Part shown: in pieces, positions 56,374 through 64,000 of the stretch
How positions within the stretch are numbered: the stretch's first letter is position 1
Layout: the number at the start of each line of letters is the position of its first letter
NCBI RefSeq assembly: GCF_000315625.1
Contig: NW_005434639.1
Location: forward strand, 463,615-527,614
Source of the DNA: Guillardia theta CCMP2712
Taxonomy: Eukaryota > Cryptophyceae > Pyrenomonadales > Geminigeraceae
Direction: 5' to 3'
Length of the DNA: 64,000 nt
Notes under the pieces: generated by a model
Database searches by the model: none
Told to the model about the DNA's origin: nothing
Seen by the model: the letters and a program-made list of their open reading frames with translations, nothing else
Position numbers and translations under genes: made by a program

Positions 56374-57848
56374 CTAAAACATTTGGAGCCAACCTGCTTG
56401 TGTCGTGAAGAACCCGTTGATCTTGCTCTGAGATTGGTCTTCCTCCATCTCATCTGCTTCCCTGTAGAGACAAGTGAGTTCTTCCTCAGTAACCTATGAG
56501 GCAACCATTCAAAACTCTCGCCCTGTGTTTCTATGATCTTCTTGGTCGTTGACCAGCTAAACCTTACGAGGTCTGGGTAGCCGAAAACCTGCGGCTCTCC
56601 GGGTCAACAGAAGTTTGCAAGGGGCAACTGCTCAGAGTACAGGATCACAGTTGCTCTCCATCCATACTTTGGTGAATTCATCTGAGAAAATTTCAAATCG
56701 CAAGGACATGATTGGATGTCGGTATTGAAAACCTGATGGGTATCCTGATCCATAGTCTGTGGAAAACGAAACCCCCGTCTCCTTAAATTGCCAATCTCTC
56801 ACACACCGATCGCGCGTGACTTTAGCGCAGATCGAGGCTGCACTGACGACAGGAAACAAGCTATCTGCCTTCTTTCGTACAGCAAACTCAATTGAGGGGA
56901 AAAGACTGCTCAGCTTCGATTCATAGCGTTCTGGATCGCCAACGGTATCCACGAACACCTGGAGGACCTCTCAGCAAGCTCATGGGATAGAGGACAAGGA
57001 TGTTGCCTTCTTAAGGTTGAAGTTCGCTGCCAACACCTTTCTGATCATCCCTATAGCTGTATCGTGCGAGATTGCGTTGAGATTGTACGGGGCTCTAAGA
57101 CAATGTGAGGATAAGACACGAGACTAGACGCCTGTCACCTTTGAAGCATACTCCCAGACAGCTGCTTCGCTGATAAGACCTCCACCAGCCACCCAAGAAC
57201 ATTGCTCTCCTTGATCCTTTCAAACAGCACTTCGCGCTTCTCCTCCGTCAAGGTCTTGGAGTCGGCAAACCCCATCTCCTTGAGCTCATTGTTTCGCTTC
57301 GAGCAGATAATGCAAGCACCATAGACCTGAGCTCTCGGCGTCAACCCTTCTCATGGCTGGCTCGATCACAAGCACTCCTTACCATAGGTCCGATCACTGG
57401 CCCTCGACCTGCTTCGTCAATCCCCATCTCCCATTCTTCATCCTACACACAGCATGATTACGCAGTGATGCATATGAGATCATTGAATCCTATTTTTTGA
57501 CAAGTATATTCCTTCACTATATTCGTCATGTCTAGTCTCACTTACGATTGCTAATCGTCATCCTATCACTGTACCGTTCTCTTTCCCACGCCCAACGGTA
57601 CCCTCACCATTACCCTCACCATATCCCTTCCCTCCTCCCCCTCCCCCCCTCCTCCTCCTCTCCTCCTCCTCCTCCCCTCCCCCTCCTCCTCCTCTCTCCT
57701 CCTCCTTCTCTCCTCCTCCTCCTCCTCCTCCTCCTTCTCTCCTCCTCCTCCTCCTCCTCCTCCTTCTCTCCTCCTCCTCCTCCTCCTCCCTCTCTCCCCT
57801 CTTCTCTCCCACCTTGCCGTCGATGAGCCCCTCCATGTTTCCCGCCAA
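56374..57848 (-). CDS. RNASEH2A: Ribonuclease H2 catalytic subunit A
   Basis: Removes ribonucleotides and RNA primers from DNA hybrids in the nucleus. The likely first exon MAGNMEGLIDGK (57848-57813) is joined over a 370-nt purine-rich intron to DEEWEMGIDEAGRGPVIGPM, carrying the catalytic Asp-Glu. Then come VYGACIICSKRNNELKE, FADSKTLTEEKREVLFERI, VFVDTVGDPERYES with the third Asp, PVVSAASICAKVTRDRCV and DYGSGYPS. DEFTKVWMESNCDPV and FGYPDLVRFSWSTTKKIIE follow. A final 32-nt intron (56462-56493) leads to QSKINGFFTTQAGWLQMF, stop at 56374-56376; QSKINGFF fits the PCNA-binding (PIP) consensus. All active-site motifs are present. Confidence 0.92.
57640..57800. repeat. (CTC/CTT) microsatellite in the first RNASEH2A intron
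   Basis: CTCCTCCTCCTTCTCTCCTC repeats over about 160 bp, a purine-rich tract on the coding strand. It expands the first intron to 370 nt in a genome where most introns are about 50 nt. Confidence 0.85.
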
Positions 57849-58388
57849 ATGCGCGTCCTACCTACCCTAGTGGACTCATTCAGAAGGGAAGCCTTTTGTT
57901 TCCCACCATGCTTAGGAGAAAAAGGGGGTAGGGGTACCCACCACTACCCCTAGAATATTAGATTATCTGGTTTGTGGCCTTGATATAAAGCTACTAAGTG
58001 TTTTTATTTATGACTTTTGTACCATTTTTGTACTGCATTTCATGTTTCGTATATTATTAAAACTATTTAGATTATATTTGAACCGCCTTCAGAATCTTGG
58101 TAATAATCATAAAACCAGGTTGTAAAATCAGTAGGGCTGTCCAACGGTCCAACTAGGGGAGGCAGCAGGGAGCAGGAGAGGTTCAGTGAGGAGAGAGCGA
58201 GGAGAACTATGCACGCAAGAGGAGGAGGAAAGGATACTTACGATCTGAGGGAAGATACGATGCCCGAGCCGAAGTTTGTTAAGCAGGCGTGTTAGGCATG
58301 ATAGCTGCATGACAGGAGAGAACTTGGGGGGGATCCGACATTTGTGTACAGAAATCCAGTGTGTCACTAGCGGTTTTGTTTCATCATG
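57849..58388. other. Divergent intergenic region
   Basis: About 540 bp between RNASEH2A and the EF-hand/LRR gene. It has a GGGGGTAGGGGTACCC / CTACCCCT run pair (57925-57950), then an A/T-rich stretch (57960-58110). Promoters of both genes are expected here; no specific motif recognised. Confidence 0.45.
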
Positions 58389-60441
58389 CAGGGCAAGAGG
58401 GAGAAACGGAGAATCTGGCGAAATAATGGGATCAGTCGGATGGAAGAGATCCCTCGCTCACCAAGAGCCACGGGCAACAGGGGGAATGCACAGGAAAACA
58501 TCCAATCCGCCGAGGTCGAGGAGGACGATAGCTGTAGATTGCTGCAGGGGAACAGCGATGAGGATCAACACAGCAATCGTCATGTTGACCAGCACGAGAT
58601 GGTCGACGACGTTCATCGTCTCTTCCCGTCGCAAACTGTTCAACAGGCCGCTGATCGACCCGCTTCAACGTCAAAGGTGCCTCGAGACTGTGAGGAAGAG
58701 AACAACAACGTGAACAGCATGAAAGCTGCTTCTCTGCCTCCATCGACACCTCAGCATCAGGTCCATCAGCCTATCATCATCGAGAAGGTCAAAGAAGCTC
58801 TTTCTCAAAGGTTCAAATCCGCCCGTAAGGCATTTGCTTTCTTCGACCTCAAAGGGGCGGGGAAAGTTTCGCCTAAAGATTTCAAGTCAGCTCTTGATGA
58901 GCTGGGGATTAAAGTTGACTCGAACTCATTGAAAGAGATTTACAAGAGAATAGTCAGAAACGGATTCATACACTCGCAGGAGTTTCTCTCAGCTTTCTCG
59001 TGGAATTCAATTCAAAGTGATGACAGACAAGCCAAATCTGAGGATATTCCAAGGTGATTTTCCCATCGTTATCTCCGTCCTCCTCCTCCTCCTTATCACT
59101 ATCATCATCATCATCATCATCATCGCCACCACCACCATCATCATCATTATCATCATCATCGCCATCATCAGCGTGACAAAAACATGACTTTTCATTTTAG
59201 TGCTCAAAAGTCACTGGAGAAGTCAAAGAAGTCTCAGAGCTCCTTGGATCAACGATGCCGTCAGCTTTATGAGGCCTCCGCGTACCAGGCATGTCAACCT
59301 TGTTGTTGCGAACGTTCTGTGTTGACGATGTACCTCAGGCTCTCGGCAAGAGTGCCGGTCACAGTTTGAAGCAGCCATGGGGTACAGACAAGAATCCTCT
59401 GTCGAACAGCTCCAAGGCGAGGATGAAGACGAAGCAGAGCTCGCGATCGTTGGGGAGAAGTGTACATGACCAAGGAAGTGAGGGAGGGAAGACGCTTGAA
59501 GGGGACAACGGTCTGCAGTATGATGCGAACCAGGTTCTAAAGCTCCGTGGGACCTCAGTGGGCTCGAAAGAAGCGAGAGAGATTGTTCTTCAGCTGCAGA
59601 ACAACAAGCTGCTCTCAGTGCTGGACATGTCAGACAGCTCTATCTCGGTCGCTGCAGCCAGCATCATCACCAAGGCCTTGGTCGCTGACCCCAGCCTGTC
59701 CGAGAGGGTTTCCTCCATCGTCATGTCAAGATCTCCTGCTGGGGACCAAGTGGCTGAGAAGATGTGGAGCTGTCTGGCCAACACCAAGGTTGTGGCGCTC
59801 GACATGCAGGTACGGATGATGAAGCTTGACATGTAACTGTCTACTGACTTGACTGTTCGCCGTTGCTTCACGGAGCAGAGCACGCTGCTCTCGCCTTTCT
59901 CAGGTCGTGTCCACTGCCGAGTTGTCACTCTGCCCCTCATCTAGTCGCTTGCTGACAGGCGCATCTCTGGCGAAAGTGCTGAAGGAGAGCGCGAGTTTGA
60001 GCCACCTGCACCTCGGGGGGAACAGGTCTGCCATGTCCTCGTGCAGGTCTCGCTGATCTCGTCGCAGTCTGCTGTCGACGGGGGTCGAGGCTCTTGCTAG
60101 ATCCCTCCCTCACGCCGCGAGCCTCGAGTGTCTGCACCTGGAGGGGAACGGGATCGATGACAACGGCGCGAGGGCGTTGGCTGAGGGTGAGGGGAGGGCA
60201 GGCTGGCTCGCGTTGTGCTCCGCTGAGTGGTGTCTGGTCAGTGTTGGGGACGACGAGGATCTCGCATCTGTTCCTGGCGAGCAACGAGATCTCAAGCATC
60301 GGGGCCACCATCCTGGTAGAGGCCATCAAGAAGCGAGAATCCGCTCCACAGGTTTCTTCTCCCCATCCTTATCTCGCTCCTCTTCTTCCGTCCTTGCCGC
60401 CGCCGCCTCATACTCCTCCTTGCGCTTTCCTCCCCTTTCTC

Positions 60442-60474
<33 letters not shown>

Positions 60475-60716
60475 TGTTCAGGTCAATCACTCAGCTTCCA
60501 CAGCCGATATCAAGAATTGATCTCTCGCAGAATCCAATCTCGGATCCTGACAAAGGTCTCCAGCTCTGTTCGCTTTCTATCTCCTCACCACTTCTCTTCT
60601 CTTCGCAGAGCTCCTTGCACTTGAGAGCGGTGGCAAACTTTTGTTCGGCAGCAGCGCCAAATCTGCTCCTCTCGTCTCTTACTTTCAAGACGGGCCAGTC
60701 CCTAGTTGTAAATAAT
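58389..60716 (+). CDS. EF-hand-like and leucine-rich-repeat protein
   Basis: A charged, probably disordered N-terminus (MQGKREKRRIWRNNG to about residue 115) precedes an EF-hand-like pair: SARKAFAFFDLKGAGKVSPK and FKSALDELGIKVDSNSL, in which the loop lacks most Ca ligands. An intron with (CAT)n leads to SLEKSKKSQSSLDQR, and a second intron (59289-59338) with a GC donor leads to ALGKSAGHSLKQPWG. LRRs of the RNI/NLRC type follow: NNKLLSVLDMSDSSISVAAA, SLSHLHLGGNRS, SLECLHLEGNGIDDNGARAL, ISHLFLASNEISSIGATILV and RIDLSQNPISDP. The end LVSYFQDGPVPSCK stops at 60714-60716. Probably a protein-interaction scaffold, perhaps ciliary; function unknown. Confidence 0.75.
59086..59172 (+). repeat. (CAT)n microsatellite in an intron
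   Basis: TCATCATCATCATCATCATC repeats with CAC variants inside the intron after ...SEDIPR of the EF-hand/LRR gene. Confidence 0.9.
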
Positions 60717-61033
60717 ACCTGCTATTGTACCTAGACATGTCCCTGAACTGACGCGTCAAGTCTTGTACGTCAATCTCCTATCTGATGACTTGTACGTCAA
60801 TCTCCTATCTGATGAGATCTTGTACGTAAATCTTGTATCGTCACAGCAAGTCAATGATTGGAGCCCGGGCTGCCTTATGGGCCCGATCGCACTCCGACAA
60901 ATTCAAACTGGCGTGTACAAATTGACGGTGGTGTAATTTAAGGCATAGAGGCATCTATGCCTTAAATTTAGCCAATTCGCTAACTAAATCTTCAGAGTCG
61001 CAATACGCAGGTTCACTTCCTGACCCTTCCCAT
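60717..61033. other. Intergenic region with short tandem repeats and a perfect hairpin
   Basis: Contains three copies of TTGTACGTCAATCTCCTATC-TGATGA (the last diverged) at about 60762-60840. An inverted repeat at 60935-60968 has the arms AATTTAAGGCATAGA and TCTATGCCTTAAATT with loop GGCA. No gene supported. Confidence 0.7.
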
Positions 61034-61645
61034 GGTTGTGGGTTTCGTAGCGCCATGCGTACTCGGAGTGATGGTGATCGTTGCCGTCGCGTTCCTCGCG
61101 CCATCAGGTCAGCAGCGCATGTTGACATGGCTTGTCTTGATGGGTCTCTCTCCTTGATCTCTGTCGAATCCTTGTTATGAGGTGCACGCTTGTGTTGCTG
61201 CGCAGCTCGTTGCTGTTTGTTGGCCCTCCATTTTCGGTCCGTTTTGAGCGAGAATATTGCAAGTCGTCAATGATCAGTCTCCTGCTTACTCCTGCTTATC
61301 CTCGTCGTATTCCCTTCCCCCACCCCCCCTCTGCTCCTCCTCCTGATCTTCACTCCCTCCTCCTCCTCAGTCCACTTCTTCTGAACCTGTTGCTCATCTG
61401 CATCTCGTTTACCCTTGACATTTCCTGATGCTTCTGCACGCAGGAACTATCGTCGTTGCAAACCTTCAGAACGAGTGAGTGACCTCCCCCGAAATCTGCA
61501 ACCCAAACTCAACAAACATGTTTTATCTCCCCATCGGATGATATGCATCGCTGTGGTCCCTCCTCACATGCTTGCAGGGAATCGGACAAGCAGCGAGCTG
61601 GACAAGGAGATGGTCGAAGAAAACAAGACTGACACAAGGAGTTGA
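61034..61645 (+). CDS. Small membrane protein (tentative)
   Basis: The first exon encodes MVVGFVAPCVLGVMVIVAVA then FLAPS, a single hydrophobic helix right after the start. An apparent intron (about 61109-61184) leads to LLFVGPPFSVRF or is part of a longer intron. GTIVVANLQNE lies at 61442-61474, and a final exon beginning at about 61578 follows another intron. Two possible frames for the last exon end at about 61631 or 61645. No family recognised. The gene is supported mainly by splice-like boundaries and the hydrophobic start. Confidence 0.35.
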
Positions 61646-61783
61646 TGGTGTCGGGCATGATAAGTCACACTGACTGAAAAGTTTCTGTTGGAACTTTGTA
61701 CAAAGCTAGATAACAAACATCTACATGTCTACATTTCCATCCTCTCCTGTCTATCTCTGCATCTCGTCTCCTCCTCCCAACTC

Positions 61784-62277
61784 TCACCACAGGAAGCCAG
61801 TGGGAGGAGCCATCTTGCTGACCAGTGTCATGGGAACTACTGCAGCGTCAGTGATCAAGGCAAAGAGCTCCTGTACAAGACCTTGTTCACCTTCCTCCAT
61901 GTGCTCCAACCTGCAGCAGCAAGTCATTCCGAGGAGGAGCGTGACAAGCTCAGGTCTTACCCTGCCTGCCCGTCCTCGTGCTGGGACGGTGAACCCGTCG
62001 CTTCCGCTCTCTTGATCACCACGAGCTCCTGCGGCCAGTCTCAACATGGGATATTTCGAGGGGGTTCACATGTCGCTACCTTGTACTTCTGGTCCAGAGG
62101 ATGCTCCCACTGACTTATCTTCGTCTTGTTGTTGAAGTAGTACACCTTCTCCCCGTCACTCACATCGCAAGCTCGACTGACTTCACCTCGCCCTTCTTGT
62201 TCGTGTGCTGAGTGTAGTCCTCAGGCAGCTCAGCTGCTACACCTGAACGCAACGATCGGCAGACAGTCAGGATCTCA

Positions 62278-62326
<49 letters not shown>

Positions 62327-62883
62327 TTTCTATTTCCTTCTTGTCCTCTCCGTTCCAACAACCCGCCTTCCTCCTCCACCTTCTTCGGCGATCCAAAGGA
62401 GATGGGGCTCGGTGGTAGGATCAATCCCGATATAGAGGGCGTACTCGAGGATCTGCTTGGGATCTGACAGGTGAAAGTGAGAGGTGACGAGGAGGAGGAG
62501 AGGAAGGAGGCAACGTGCTCAGAGATGATGATGATGGTGATAGTGATGATGAGAGAGGATATGGAAACAGATCAAAGAGGGAGACACAGGAAGAGGAAGA
62601 GGAGGAGGAGGAGGTGGTGGTGGTGGTGGTGGTGGAGCAGGAGCACCGAGGCCGTTGAGCGTCATAGTTGTCGTCATGTCAGTTGATGAGTTGACATCGT
62701 CCTGCATCTCTTTTCACCCCTTGAAGCGCACACACTACGAGCTCACCTTGCCCACCATGGCGTCAAGCAGAAGGTTGCTTCCTCCCTTGGACTTCTCCTT
62801 CTGGAGGAGTGGAGGATGAGCTTCAGAACTTTCACGATCTTTCTTCCCCTCCTGCCTCTCTTCTTCTCTTCCCGACCCCTGTA

Positions 62884-62935
<52 letters not shown>

Positions 62936-64000
62936 CCTGCTCCTTCCTCCAACTCTCCACAACTTCTCGTCCTTGTTCTGCTTACCAGCAGCTCGAAGGC
63001 CTCGTCCTCCTCTGTGTCGTAGTCCTCAGGACGATCCCACTGCGCTGCGATCAGCTCATTGAGTAGCAGAGGCTCTCTACCTGAGTCGCCTTGGTGGTGG
63101 TGTGGTAGAAGTAGATTTCGTTGGTGCTGCCGGGTGGTCGTCAGTCACTGGTCAAGTAGAACTGAAGAGCAAGGAGGAGAGGAGGAGGGAGGAGAGGAGG
63201 AGAGGAGGAGAGGAGGAGGGGAGGAGAGGAGGGGAGGAGGAGAGGAGGAGGAAGGAAGTTGGAGGATGAAGGAGGGAGGAAGAAGAAGAAACAATAGGGC
63301 AGCAAGAAGCCCCACTTTGGATCGAGTGCTTTTCTCCAAATGCTCTTGCTGGGCATCGAGAAATTCTTCTTTGCGCTGCTCATGCTGTAGCTGTCCATCC
63401 TTGGCGTGGTCACACTCGCATCCTTGTAGATCAATGATCAGAATAACGAAAGATAGGAGGAGAAGCTTCGTGGCAGTAAAGAGGAGGAGGAGGAGGAGGA
63501 GATTGGAGTAAGGATGAACGCGACAAGGAGGAGAAAGGCAAGGAGGAGGGAGCTAGAGGAGGTGATGGTGAAGGAGGGGTCCACCGATTCGTTCTGAGCT
63601 GTCAAGATCTCCTCCTGGAGTTCATTGAGCGCTTGCAGCATCGCTTCCGCCTCCTGCTGGAGAGATGAAACATGCAGGAGAGAAGGCAGAGAGAGAAGGG
63701 AGGGAGAAGGGGAGGGGCAAGAAGGAAGGAGAGGAGAGCAGGAAAATCTCTCGAGGATGAAGATTATGTACAGCTTCCTCGTATGCTTGTCTGGCGATGA
63801 TGACAGCTGCCAGCGCCTCTGAAAGCTCCTCCGCCTTCAAGTGGTCGACAGCCTACAGGAAGGTGAAGGGAGGAGGAGGAGGAGGAGGAGGAGGAGGAGG
63901 AGGAGGAGAGGAGGGATACAGAGAGATAAGAAGAAGGAGGCAGAGGAGGAGAGGAGGGAGGAGGGAGGAGAAGGACGAAGAGGAGGAAAGTGAGTAAAGA
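61784..64000 (-). CDS. WW-domain coiled-coil protein (5' end beyond the window)
   Basis: Exons on the minus strand from the right edge: AVDHLKAEELSEALAAVI with IARQAYEEAVHNL (63853-63760), AMLQALNELQEEILTAQNE (63650-63590), and HAKDGQLQHEQRKEEFLDAQ with QEHLEKSTRSK (63410-63325). A WW domain follows, split by an intron (NEIYFYHTTTKATQ with WDRPEDY, 63110-63015), then DTEEDEAFELL, an acidic EDEDED tract from a CGTCCT repeat (62279-62325), and a second WW half (EKVYYFNNKTKISQWEHP, 62155-62095). The 3' end reads ELFALITDAAVVPMTLVSK and stops at 61784. The first Trp of each WW lies in sequence I could not place. WW domains bind Pro-rich ligands. Confidence 0.6.
62883..62938. repeat. (CTCCTG)n microsatellite
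   Basis: About nine tandem CTCCTG units in an intron of the WW-domain gene. Similar purine/pyrimidine arrays occur at 62279-62325, 63170-63255, 63480-63505 and 63868-63912. Confidence 0.9.

Noticed and set aside
57558-57848. Glu/Arg/Gly-repeat ORF of 96 codons
   Set aside because: Only its first 12 codons (MAGNMEGLIDGK) are likely coding; the rest is the purine-rich first intron of RNASEH2A.

Overview
The window is eukaryotic nuclear DNA. Nearly every gene is cut by short GT-AG introns, commonly 45-60 nt, with a CTGAC/CTAAC-like branch site a few bases before the AG. Genes lie on both strands only tens to hundreds of bases apart, and there is no bacterial-style operon or ribosome-binding-site structure. 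The gene set (haem-plus-molybdenum sulfite oxidase, O-GlcNAc transferase, RNase H2 catalytic subunit, Dispatched/Patched-like permease, Sfi1-repeat protein, PH, WW, LRR, ankyrin and HEAT proteins) fits a unicellular protist or alga. One signal peptide followed by an FAFVMP segment resembles the leaders of algae with a complex red plastid. A cryptophyte such as Guillardia is my best guess, at low to moderate confidence.

Left part (1-20.2 kb): a two-gene block, a secreted Cys-rich protein followed by a coiled-coil protein, is present twice in direct orientation (44-5507 and 14236-19703). Between the copies sits a strikingly A+T-rich palindromic element (5521-14056). It has 2,584-bp terminal inverted repeats that look identical, nested inverted repeats at their tips and a degenerate minisatellite array near the inner ends. 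A 3.4-kb core carries four ORFs: a RING-like finger, a coiled coil, a small basic protein and a 490-residue protein of quite different base composition. I recognise no transposase, integrase or polymerase, so the element is the best candidate for something undescribed. Copy A of the coiled-coil gene is truncated and frameshifted. Copy B of the secreted-protein gene has lost its upstream region and had one exon segment exchanged.

Middle (20-45 kb): a tail-anchored coiled-coil protein (-), a small membrane protein (-), an ankyrin protein with a signal peptide (+), a PDZ-PDZ-coiled-coil-Sfi1 protein (-), a small PH-domain protein (+), an OGT-type glycosyltransferase with a signal peptide (-), a mitochondrial-looking HEAT/ARM protein (+), sulfite oxidase (+) and a HEAT-repeat protein (-).

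Right (45-64 kb): a Dispatched-like RND permease (+), a Lys-rich small protein (-), a single-pass membrane coiled-coil protein (+), a coiled-coil protein (+), RNase H2 subunit A with a PIP-box-like tail (-), an EF-hand/LRR protein (+), a small membrane protein (+) and a WW-domain coiled-coil protein that runs off the right edge (-).

Intergenic DNA at about 30.5-31.0, 44.8-45.2 and 50.7-51.8 kb shares G+C-rich CCGG-laden sequence and a 22-bp motif, pointing to a dispersed repeat family. Exon boundaries were read by eye from frame continuity, splice signals and homology. Gene ends marked uncertain should be treated as such.
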